Below, in pieces: positions 54,865-64,000 of a stretch of 64,000 nucleotides of DNA. Under the pieces are notes generated by a model. That model was not told where the DNA came from and made no database searches. It worked only from the letters and a program-made list of their open reading frames with translations. The position numbers and the translations under genes were made by a program. Where the stretch lies: NCBI RefSeq assembly GCF_040954645.1, contig NC_092811.1, positions 125,298,411 to 125,362,410 on the forward strand. Reading direction: 5' to 3'. Position 1 is the first letter of the stretch, and every line of letters begins with the position of its first letter. The stretch comes from Diabrotica undecimpunctata. Its lineage: Eukaryota > Arthropoda > Insecta > Coleoptera > Chrysomelidae.

Positions 54865-55231
54865 CCAAATATGGGGCTCCCCCTAAACCAACTGGAAAAG
54901 CAGCAATATCACGTTCCTGTGTGACATTTAACAGAGTGTCAGATGATCTACGATATCATGGTCGTAGACATTTACTTGTGCTTAATGAAAATAAGAAAAG
55001 ACGGAGATGTGCTGGGGAAGTGTGTCCATCTAATGTACGTACAAAATGTTTGAAATACGACGTTGGGCTTTGTATAGAATGTAATGAAATGGTAGCATAT
55101 GGTAACATTCCAATTTTTTTTAATGAAGTGTGACCCTATCATATTTTATTTTAATTTTTCAAAAATATATACTCTTAATACATCGTTGACCCACCTTCTT
55201 TCGCTTAATAAAAAAAAATTGCCGTTAAGGG
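54865..55231 (+). pseudogene. piggyBac C-terminus and right end
   Basis: The frame reads PTGKAAISRSCVTFNRVSDD, LRYHGRRHLLVLNENKKRRR and CAGEVCPSNVRTKCLKYDVG with LCIECN, closely matching the C-terminus of the 11.3-13.8 kb transposase ([25 protein letters not shown]). The non-coding end TTGCCGTTAAGGG at 55219-55231 matches that element's GCCGTTTAAGGG terminus, and TTAA follows one base later (55233-55236). It is a 5'-deleted copy of the same or a sister family. Confidence 0.8.
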
Positions 55232-55236
55232 ATTAA

Positions 55237-56291
<1,055 letters not shown>

Positions 56292-56338
56292 ATTACTGAG
56301 TTCTCGGGAAGACCCGCGTTGGGAATTTAAAACTCGAC

Positions 56339-56369
56339 GTTTCGGCACCCATTTTGGAGCCATTATCAA
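56339..56369 (-). ncRNA. degenerate hammerhead-like motif at PLE end
   Basis: The minus strand reads TTGATAA, T, GGCTCC, a short loop, GGTGCC, GAAAC and GTC. This has the order of the other hammerhead-like motifs here, but the CUGANGA box is mutated at two positions (TTGATAA). It lies directly downstream of the GIY-YIG frame, where PLE terminal-repeat hammerheads are expected. Confidence 0.35.
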
Positions 56370-57808
56370 GAGTGATACGGTTCGGTTCGAGTTCGGGGTC
56401 TCAATCTGCCTACTCCCCTCACTAGAGAGGTACCAGTATTGTGTTCTATATTGCAAGAACTGTCTCTCGGCACTGAGGTCTCAATCTGCCTACTCCTCAG
56501 TGTCGAGTGACAACCTGTCTTTCCCTGTGTGGCTGCTTTTATACTCGCTGTATGCGCGGGAACGGTATGCGCTGACGTGGTCTGAACTGATGTGACCTGA
56601 GCGGTGTGGGCGGGAGGTCGCTGAAGCAGGGGTCGCCATGTTGCCGGCAATCGTTTCGCGTCATCGCGCGTGTTCAAGCTGTTATGCCGTTTTTCGATTT
56701 CGATAGCTTCACGAATGATTCTTGCTTTTAATGAGCGGATGGGAGCGATGGTTTTTGCTTTTTCGAAATCTATTTTGTGGCCTGTCTGAATATGATGTTG
56801 GGCTAGGGCTGAAGTGGTATCGGAATGTTTGACTGATATAGAATGTTCGTAAATACGGTTATGGATTCGTCGGTTTGTCTGTCCTACGTATGTACGTGGG
56901 CAACTGGAACAAGGTATCTCGTAGAGACCATGGTCTTTATTGGGGATTTGGTCTTTTACGGATCTGACGAGATTGGACAATTTGGAGTGAGTGGTGAAGA
57001 TGGTTTTGATATTAAGAGGGATAAGAGTTCTACTGATCTTGTCAGTGACGCCTTTAATGAAAGGTAGAAAGATTTTGGGTTGATCCGGCGGCAAGGTTTC
57101 TTTTTTGGATGGAATGGGGTTTAGAAGTTTTTGAATGCTTCTATTGATTTGGGTTTTGTGGTAGCAGTTTTGTAGGAGTGTTTGTCTTATTGAATTGATT
57201 TCGGATGACCTGTGATTGTTGTCGCTAAGTCTTATGGAACGGGAAATTAGAGTGTTGATGACTGAATTAAGTTGGGCGGGGTGATGATGTGACTGGGCAT
57301 TGAGATAGTGGTTTGTATGAGTGGGTTTCCGGTACACGAAATAGGAAAAACTGTGCGGTGGATTTTTCTGAATAAGAACATCAAGGAATGGCAAAGACGC
57401 TTCAGACTCAACTTCCATCGTGAATTGAATGCTGGGATGTATTCCATTCAGGTGGGAGAGGAAGAGATCTAATGTGTCTTTACCATGGGGCCAAATGACA
57501 AAGGTGTCATCAACGTACCGTAACCAGCAAGTGGGTTTGAGATTTGACGAGGACAAGGCTACTGTTTCGAAATGTTCCATGTATATATCTGCTATTACGG
57601 GAGAGAGGGGCGATCCCCTTGGGGCACCTTTGATTTGACGATAGAAATGATTTTGGAACGTGAAATATGTGTTAGACATGCAGTGTTTTATAAGAGATAA
57701 TGTGTTTTGGGGAATTTGATATTTAGAGTCCAAGATGGAAATGGTTTGATCGATGGGAATGTTGGTGAATAAAGAAACAATGTCAAAACTGACTAGTATG
57801 TCTGAGGG

Positions 57809-57811
<3 letters not shown>
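56366..57811 (-). CDS. PLE reverse transcriptase with GIY-YIG endonuclease (N-terminus missing)
   Basis: An open frame of about 480 real residues; the upstream YIYIYI stretch and the residues before it are translated microsatellite and flank. [42 protein letters not shown] (motif B), [11 protein letters not shown] (motif C, catalytic pair intact), [12 protein letters not shown] and [20 protein letters not shown]. Thumb and linker: [16 protein letters not shown]. Endonuclease: [20 protein letters not shown] then [18 protein letters not shown], with the C-x2-C finger before the GIY-YIG core. A Thr/Pro/Ala-rich low-complexity C-terminal tail follows from about 56640. The RT N-terminus is lost, so it is probably not autonomous. 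It is the reference for the relic at 7411-8160. Confidence 0.88.

Positions 57812-57865
<54 letters not shown>
57812..57865. repeat. (TA)n microsatellite
   Basis: A 54 base TA tract at the 5' junction of the truncated PLE. Confidence 0.95.
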
Positions 57866-57867
<2 letters not shown>

Positions 57868-59059
57868 GTATGAACTTTACACATTGAGGTTTAAAATAAA
57901 AAAATGATGACAACAACAATAATAAATAAGAAAACACAAACATAGAACATATAAAGTAAAAATTATTATAGTCGAAGGTTACAGCCTCGAAGCCAATCTC
58001 TTGCCTTGGGAGTAAGTTGGCGGATTTCTTGAAGACCGCCAACTTGTCACATCCAGGACTGGCATTTATACCCCATTGGTTCAGAGAGTTATTTCAAACG
58101 AAAAGCATATACTTTTGATGCAGATACTCAAGTATTGAGTTTTACAAAACGTATTTTGCTATGGGGTATGTCACACCCCACCACACCAGTCACGTAAGTT
58201 TTAGGCACCATACCAACGCAACTAATTAAAAAGTAAAAAAAGCTTTTTATGGAATTTTATATTAAAAAAACAAGCCCCTTCACGCAGAGTCAAATCAGTA
58301 AAAATTGTGTGAAAATGATACGAGTATGCAAATTTGTTGCCGTGGGATATAAATAAACCTGTCAATATCTGAACCAAACGCCTACAATTTAACGCAAAAA
58401 TCTGTGAAAATACGAACTCTTTTCACATATCTATAATAAAAATTCGTTTCCTCTCTTTAATGCAACTCTATGATTTTAATGGAGAAGGCTGTTGTAAGAC
58501 TGCAAGGCCCAATTAATACAAAGGATCAGCCGAGGGGATTAGCGGCATTAAGCCGGCAAATGACAATGATTGCTTTATTACATTTCTGGAATACGCAATT
58601 AATATAACCGGCAAACTTGCTAGGATTGATGGAGGCGATATTTCGCTTGAATCGGTGTCCATAATAATTGGAAATGTTCAAAAAGAAAATCACTGACATT
58701 GTTAAATTGGAACTGTTCTTAAAAATATTCGTCAATCTAACTTGTATTAATATAAGTTTTCTAGCATGCGATATCCAAGAATTATTTAATTAAAAAAAAA
58801 GGCCTTTCTTATACTTTTAAAATAGATCTTTTGTTTTTCTCTTCATTCGAAATCTACAGGGTAAGTTATAAGTATGGAACTTCTTAATTATCTCGGAAAG
58901 CGCTTTCACGAATTTTATAGCTTTTGGCGTTTAAGTGTCTTGTGATTAAAACTGAAGAAAAAAATGGTTCCACTATCCAAAACGAAGAAAATTACGTTAT
59001 TTTTGCAAAATTTTAAAATTAAATTTATCAATACAAACTTTGAATCTTCTTCTTCACTG
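57866..59059. other. no gene recognised
   Basis: About 1.2 kb with no supported frame. A patch near 58170-58190 (GTCACACCCCACCACACCAG) is GC-richer, without assignment. Confidence 0.35.
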
Positions 59060-60270
59060 GCTTTACCACTCGGGGTGTCTTCGCCGCATCCACTATCGCC
59101 CTTCATCCTCTACGATCTCTTGCGCTGCTATTTCCAATTTGTTGTATCCCAATTCTAGATAAATCGGCTTCAACATCATCCTTCCATCTTTTTCTCGGTC
59201 GGCCTACTGATCTTCTACCATCTGGTCTTTCAAAAAACACTGTCTTTAACACTCTGTCATCCTCTGATCATACCACTTGATCTGCCCATCTTATCCGGTT
59301 TGCCTTGATATGTATAACTATGTTTTCAGTTCCATATAGAATCACCAATTCAAAATTGCGGCGTCTTTTCCAATCCCGTGTGAATTCATCTCTTTGAGGG
59401 CCAAATATTATTCTGAGAACCTTTCTTTTAAATACTGGAAGCTTATTGATTTCCCGCTGGTTGAGAGTCCATGTTTTACTGCCATAGGTTATAATTGGGC
59501 GAATAATCGACTTGTACTGTGTTAATTTAGATTTTCTTTTTAGCAGCATGGATCTTAATAATGTTGAAAGGGAGTATAATGCTTTATTTCCCGCAGCTAT
59601 GCGGGAGACCTCTTTTTCTATGTGGTTTTCAGCTGTGATTATCCCCCAGGTATTTAAACTCCTTTACTACTTCGAAGTTGTGATCATTAATACTGATGTT
59701 CTGTCTAACTTTTGGTTTTAGATTTTTGGTTATTACCATGTATTTCGTCTTTTCTTCATTTATTCGGAAACCCAGACTACCTGTTTTCTCCTCGAGCTGT
59801 GGAAACACCTCTCTCACGTCTCTTGTAGAATGCATGACTGCATCTATATCATCAGCAAAGGCCAGCAACAGTTTTGATCCTTGATCAGCAAATCCTCCTG
59901 TCAGCTCAGACGATATTTTACTTATTGCATATTCTTAAACAAAATTGAACAGCAACGGTGACAAGGGGCCCCCTGCCTAAGTCCTGAATTTATACCAAAT
60001 ATCCTTCCTATCTTTACTTGCGCATATGAGTCTGTCTCGCACATTTGGCTTAATTCAACTAATTTTCTTGTTATTCTCATTTCTAACATTGCTATCCACA
60101 ATTTGCTTCTTTTTATGGAATCATATGCTTGCTGGAAATCTATGAAAATTTGGTGCACATCGCGGTTGAATTCCCTGTTTTTCTCTAATATTTGTCGGAT
60201 GGTAAATATCTGATCTATAGTTCACCTTCCAGCACGAAAGCCGCATTGGTAGTCGCCTAGAATATCTTCC
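59060..60270 (-). pseudogene. RTE-like retrotransposon relic (RT to 3' end)
   Basis: The minus strand reads GDYQCGFRAGR then a stop, TIDQIFTIRQILEKNREFNR, motif A HQIFIDFQQAYDSIKRSKL, motif B NSGLRQGAP (then decayed), motif C LAFADDIDAVMHSTRDVREV, then RINEEKTKYMVITKN, FEVVKEFKYLG, and after a shift YKSIIRPIITYGSKTWTLNQ with VFKRKVLRIIFGPQRD. The far 3' end near 59100-59240 is recognisable only as a decayed tail (REKDGRMMLKPIYLELGYNK). It resembles the subfamily of 14.2-16.2 kb (DQIF.LRQILEK, WTLNQRE). Confidence 0.78.
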
Positions 60271-61274
60271 GAATACAAACTTTTAATAAGCAAATGAAAT
60301 AATAGTGATTTTTAAGTATAAAATTGTGGCGAATTAAAATCACTGTAGAATATGTTCAAAAGCACCTACAAACCTTTTTAAAAAACAAAAATTAAGGCCT
60401 TTTTTTATTATTTTAAAATAATTCTGTTCATTCACAATCTTCAGGGATTGTTTCAATCTTTAAAGACCTATAAAAATCATTCAGGTCATTTCCATTCAGA
60501 GATAATTGAGTGGTTCCATACTTAAAACAAACCCAGTAGATTGCAAATAAATAGAAAAACAAAAGCATTATTTCAAAAGTATAAAACAGGCCTTCATCTT
60601 TTTTGTAAAAAGGTTTGCTCGTTCCCGGTGACGACACTACTTTTTTCTTTAGTTTTAAGTACTAAATAACTAAAAAAATGAGTTCCAAGAGTGTGCTCTT
60701 AAATGTAAAAATCAATGTTTTTGGTATCAAGAAAATGGATTCTCTCTGTGGAATTAGTCAAATATATTTTTTGATGTCAAATCTCTGCAATTCTATATAA
60801 TGTTAATATTGCTTCAAAATTAATAAAGGTTGTTTAAATTATATTTCTTTTATTTAAATTTCTTTTTATTAAATAAATCTTTTAAACTACCTCTTGAGGA
60901 GTATAGAAGCCAAACCAGCAATCTCCATATTTTCCCCAAATTGAGTTCAAACTGGCATCTATCTCTTTGTGTTCATCTCTACAACTTTAACAAAATATTG
61001 TGTAGCAAAGCCCTCAGTATCTTGGGCATATTTAACGTAAAAAAATAGGGTTAGTAGCAAAAACACAATCTTCATATCGGTCCGCGAATGGCAACATCGG
61101 CAATCTCCGTTTTAACCGATCACAGCGTATTACACGCTTCAGCCTTTGACGAAATTGCAACGCCTTTGAGTGTTATTAAGATTTTGTTAGAAGAATTACT
61201 ACGTATTTATTAAATTTGTCGCTTAAGAGTTAAATAGTTTTGGGAGTATTATCTTCTTTGGCATTAAATTTAAA
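60271..61274. other. no gene; contains recurring CAATCTCC phrases
   Basis: AACCAGCAATCTCCATATTT near 60914 and CATCGGCAATCTCCGTTTTA near 61094 resemble AATCGGCAATCTACAAGTG near 62331 and AACCAGAAATCTCCAAACTT near 62361. This could be another set of subterminal repeats around the exon-like piece at 61275. The 69-residue minus frame at 60428-60637 is unassigned. Confidence 0.35.
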
Positions 61275-61371
61275 ATGGAGACTGAAGCTATTCCAGTTAC
61301 ACCAACAAGAGCTCGTAAGAGAATTCAACAAAAATGAAAATGGAAAAAGAATATTGCTAAAGAACTGCGGT
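61275..61371 (+). pseudogene. possible DUF7869-like first exon
   Basis: ATG at 61275 reads METEAIPVTPTRARKRIQQK, a TGA, then KWKKNIAKELR ending at CTGCG followed by GTAACC, a plausible splice donor. The basic W-x3-(N/V)-x-A-K segment parallels KDWVTNVAKRMR in the transposase at 4455-2389. It is probably the first exon of a third DUF7869-like copy. The evidence is limited to about thirty residues. Confidence 0.3.
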
Positions 61372-61764
61372 AACCCATTTTTTAACAGTTTTTAGTAGGT
61401 TATCTATTTTGGCGCGTTTGTCTAATACAGTAAGTAGGAAATAATTGATGAAAGTAGAAACAATATTTTTGCAGGCTTTTTATTATAAGATATAAGATGG
61501 AATGTTCGAATAAATGAACATTGATCAAATGAAAGGCAGATACCCAGCACAGTTTATTAATTAAATCTTGTCCAAGTACTTTCGCTTTCTAGACCATCTT
61601 CAGGGACATCTGAAATAACCAAGAAACGTTTTTTTAACTGAAGAAAACTAATTAACTTCGATAAAAAAACTCGAAGTTGATGGTTGATAAAAGTTTTTTT
61701 TTTGCGATATAACGTTTTAGACTTACTTCGTCAATTTTGGCCTATACAACAATCTGTTGAGACT
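61372..61764. other. non-coding; possible PLE end near 61540-61620
   Basis: On the minus strand CCCTGAAGATGGTCTAGAAA is followed by GCGAAAGTACTTGGACAAG. A CUGAAGA box followed 12 bases later by GAAAG suggests a decayed PLE terminal segment with a weak hammerhead-like layout. Otherwise featureless. Confidence 0.3.
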
Positions 61765-61765
61765 G

Positions 61766-62190
61766 TCATCATCATCATCATCATCACGTAGCGCTACAAT
61801 CCTGGGTGGGTCTTGGCTGACTGTACAACTTTTTTCCAATTTGTTCGGTCTTCCACCAACCTAAGGTCAAATGGAATGTTCATTTTCCGGAGATCTGCTT
61901 GGATGTTATCTCTCCATCGCATTCTGGGACGTCCGAGTGGTCTTTTGCCTGTGGGAATCTCCTCCCATACAAGTCTCTCGTTATGCAGTCTGTGCACGTG
62001 GCCTGCCCATCTTAGTCGCTGTGATTTAATTTCTTGGACAATATCGGCGACATTGTAGAGTGCTTTTAATTCGATATTGGTTCTGATCTTATACTGGTTT
62101 GTGGTGATGTCATGGTGAGGTCCGAAACATTTTCCAAGTATTTTTCGGTCAAAGCTTCTGAGCTTTTCTTCGTTTGCTTTAGTCATGGTC
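61766..62190 (-). pseudogene. RTE-like C-terminal tail with (TGA)n end
   Basis: The minus frame reads MTKANEEKLRSFDRKILGKC, VQEIKSQRLRWAGHVHRLHN, PTGKRPLGRPRMRWRDNIQA and NWKKVVQSAKTHPGL before the stop. It ends in TCATCATCATCATCATCATCA (61766-61786, plus strand). The frame is intact as far as it extends; 5'-truncated. Its 3' end (GTAGCGCTACGTGATGATG on the minus strand) is of the same type as at 14201. Confidence 0.85.
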
Positions 62191-62199
62191 CAAATGTAA

Positions 62200-62954
62200 A
62201 ATTTCAGATTTTTATGTTATAAACTTTTTTGTTTCATAAATATTTGTTTTAAGATTTTTTCATTAAAAATTTAGTTTCAGGGAAGATGTGTGTTTTGTTG
62301 CATTCATATATTGTTTTTTTTTTGTTGCAAAATCGGCAATCTACAAGTGTTTGAAGCAAAACCAGAAATCTCCAAACTTAAATTGTTAATTACTTCAAAT
62401 TTAATGAAATAACTAAAGCCAATGTACAAATAAATATGAATAACAAAAATAAAACAAAAAAAGATTTGAGAAGTTTGTACCAACCCATTAATATAAGTGG
62501 CCCTGTATATTTAAAAATATTTTCAGAGTATGGTCCCAGCTATGATCAAACTTTTATTTAAATAATTTTTGTCGTGTCTCCTACGACGAGTTATTAATTG
62601 GACGCACTCGCACTAATGCCGCACCCTGTATTTTTATTCGATATGTTTATAAAAAAATGTGAGATACATATGAATATCACAAAAACCAGACGTCATATAT
62701 CATGCATAGCTTTTAATTCCCAAAAGACGAAGACGGCGCAATAAGGTTGTGTCTTTGATTACTACAGGGAATATCTATATGATGAAAATCACATAATATT
62801 CAAATATGTATATAAAGATAGATATACTAACATTTGTTTTTTAGTTGATTATAATTTTAACAACAATAATTTAATGAATATATTTATAGTAAATAATTTT
62901 ATGGTTATTATTATTTATTTTTATACTTTGATTTAGGCAGTTTTAGTCTGATTC
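62200..62954. other. non-coding, with a repeat end at 62575-62632
   Basis: AT-rich. Contains the CGCACTAATGCCGCACCCTG block homologous to 37709-37728 and the two AATCTMC phrases noted at 62331 and 62361. No coding recognised. Confidence 0.4.
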
Positions 62955-63149
62955 TACTAGAATGGACCTAGAAAATTATGGACCTATTAGCCTGTTAAAC
63001 CACATATACAAGTTCTTTTCTAGGTTACTGACATCAAAATTGGAGAAAAAATTAGATTTCTACCAACCGAAAGAGAAGGCAGGATTCCGTTCAAATTATA
63101 GTACCAATGATCACCTCCATACAATAAAGACATTCATTGAAAAATCTAT

Positions 63150-63763
63150 CATTTATCATCATCCAGCCTCAAGACTCCACTGCTGAACAGAGGCCTCTTC
63201 CTCATGTTTCCAACCCCGTCTATCTTGCGCCGCTCTCATCCAGTTTTTATCGAGTCTTCTTAAATCGTCAGTCCACCATGTAGGTGGTCGACCGACGCTT
63301 CTCTTGTCTTCCCTTGGCCTCCATTCCAATAACCTCTTTGTCCATCGCCCATCTGTCATTCTGGCTATGTGTCCTGCCCATCTCCATTTTAGTCTGGCTA
63401 TCTTCTCGATGATGTCAGTCACTCCGGTTCTTCTCCTGATGTCTTCGTTGGTTATTCTGTCTCGCAGAGTTATTCCTAACATGGACCGCTCCATTCTTCT
63501 CTGCGTGACTCTCAGTTTGGTAGCTGCTGCTTTTGTTAAGGTAAGTGTTTCTGCTCCGTACGTCAAGACTGGGAGGACGCACTGATCAAATACCTTTCTC
63601 TTTAGGCATGTGGGCAGCTCACTTTTAAAAGTTTCTCTCAGTTTTTCAAATGCTGCCCACCCAAGGCCGATTCTTCTCTTCAGTTCATGAGTCTGGTTAT
63701 CCCTGCCAATCATAATTTCATGTCCCAGGTCCCATTTCATTTTCATTTTCATTTTCATCGGGA
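63150..63763 (-). mobile_element. nested RTE-like insertion with about 14 bp TSD
   Basis: A 5'-truncated minus-strand RTE copy flanked by CATTGAAAAATCTAT (63135-63149) and CATGGAAAATCTAT (63764-63777). The 3' end is a GATGATGAT-type tail next to 63150-63165; the 5' junction is an ATGAAA-repeat (MKMKMK) at about 63735-63758. Confidence 0.85.
63159..63758 (-). CDS. RTE-like C-terminal region, open frame
   Basis: A 199-residue open frame: DNQTHELKRRIGLGWAAFEK, LKRKVFDQCVLPVLTYGAET, RVTQRRMERSMLGITLRDRI, RRTGVTDIIEKIARLKWRWA and GHIARMTDGRWTKRLLEW, then KRSVGRPPTWWTDDLRRL. This is the post-RT domain of an RTE-type element; the RT and endonuclease are lost by 5' truncation. There is no internal stop, in keeping with a fairly young insertion. 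Not functional alone. Confidence 0.82.
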   Translation of the reverse strand: MKMKMKMKWDLGHEIMIGRDNQTHELKRRIGLGWAAFEKLRETFKSELPTCLKRKVFDQCVLPVLTYGAETLTLTKAAATKLRVTQRRMERSMLGITLRDRITNEDIRRRTGVTDIIEKIARLKWRWAGHIARMTDGRWTKRLLEWRPREDKRSVGRPPTWWTDDLRRLDKNWMRAAQDRRGWKHEEEASVQQWSLEAG

Positions 63764-63850
63764 CATGGAAAATCTATAGAATACAACAAACCTCTTGTCC
63801 TCACTTTCATAGATTTTCATGAACCATTTGACACGATCGAAATTGGCCAA

Positions 63851-64000
63851 AAATCGATTGGCCAAAGTGAGAATCTTCGCCCTGATTGGTCCACTCTGGC
63901 GTCACCACAACAAAGTTGCTTCAGAACAATAATAGTTCACAATATATAAAACAAAAAGCTATATATTTTTTTATTTTATAAATTTAAAGTGGTATGGACA
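63851..64000. other. window edge, no gene
   Basis: A moderately GC-rich patch (GATTGGCCAAAGTGAGAATC) and then AT-rich DNA to the end. Nothing assigned. Confidence 0.35.

Larger units (their letters stand above)
62955..63850 (+). pseudogene. RTE-like RT relic, split by a younger RTE
   Basis: The left piece reads MDLENYGPISLLNHIYKFFS, TSKLEKKLDFYQPKEKAGFR and TNDHLHTIKTFIEKSI. The right piece, from 63764, continues IEYNKPLVLTFIDFHEPFDT, which includes RT motif A (FIDFHEPFD, where related elements have a lysine before AFD). The two join in frame when 63150-63763 and one target duplicate are removed. The match fades near 63850. Confidence 0.82.

Noticed and set aside
60428..60637. 69-residue minus frame considered as a DUF7869-like piece
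   Set aside because: The FYRSLKIETIPEDCE ending is only superficially like the family C-terminus and no other block matches.
61590..61625. CTGAAGATGG...GCGAAAGT considered as a hammerhead
   Set aside because: Helix II does not pair convincingly, so it is mentioned only as a possible PLE end.

Overview
This is AT-rich, intergenic-looking DNA from an animal nuclear genome, most likely an insect. A beetle would fit, but nothing here proves it. I see no convincing host gene, tRNA, rRNA or CRISPR array. Almost every recognisable reading frame is a transposable-element protein, mostly 5'-truncated, frameshifted or split by later insertions.

Layout. 0-10 kb: an RNase H-type non-LTR tail (526-845); a 3.1 kb DNA transposon with perfect 30 bp terminal inverted repeats and a DUF7869-like putative transposase (1873-5006); a piggyBac C-terminus; a second DUF7869-like remnant; an RTE tail; a Penelope (PLE) relic; and another piggyBac relic (8281-9682). 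11.3-13.8 kb: a complete piggyBac element bounded by TTAA, its frame broken by one nonsense codon. 13.9-16.2 kb: RTE-type remains. 17.5-22.6 kb: a nested stack made of a Jockey-type RT relic, two oppositely oriented LTR-like repeats, and inside one of them a 2.5 kb palindromic PLE with 12 bp target duplications. 23-27 kb: repeat motifs, then a PIF/Harbinger element (TTA duplications) inserted in an RTE relic and itself invaded by an RTE copy flanked by perfect 141 bp direct repeats.

29.7 kb: a 179 bp miniature of the palindromic PLE. 30-33 kb: an RTE relic holding a second RTE tail with an 8 bp target duplication. 33.3-37.6 kb: a nearly intact two-ORF CR1-like retrotransposon. 38-41 kb: TA microsatellites, an RTE tail and a second CR1-like relic. 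42.9-52.2 kb: several RTE relics on both strands. 52.2-58 kb: PLE pieces, hammerhead-like motifs, a piggyBac end and a PLE with long intact RT and GIY-YIG domains lying between TA tracts. 59-64 kb: RTE relics, a possible further DUF7869-like exon, and a cleanly nested RTE pair at the right edge.

The pieces do not form a pathway. The window is a record of successive insertions, and in at least seven places target duplications or restored reading frames give the order of events. The two most unusual items are the DUF7869-like transposon with matching subterminal repeats, and the palindromic PLE with its 179 bp miniature derivative, which shares its exact termini.
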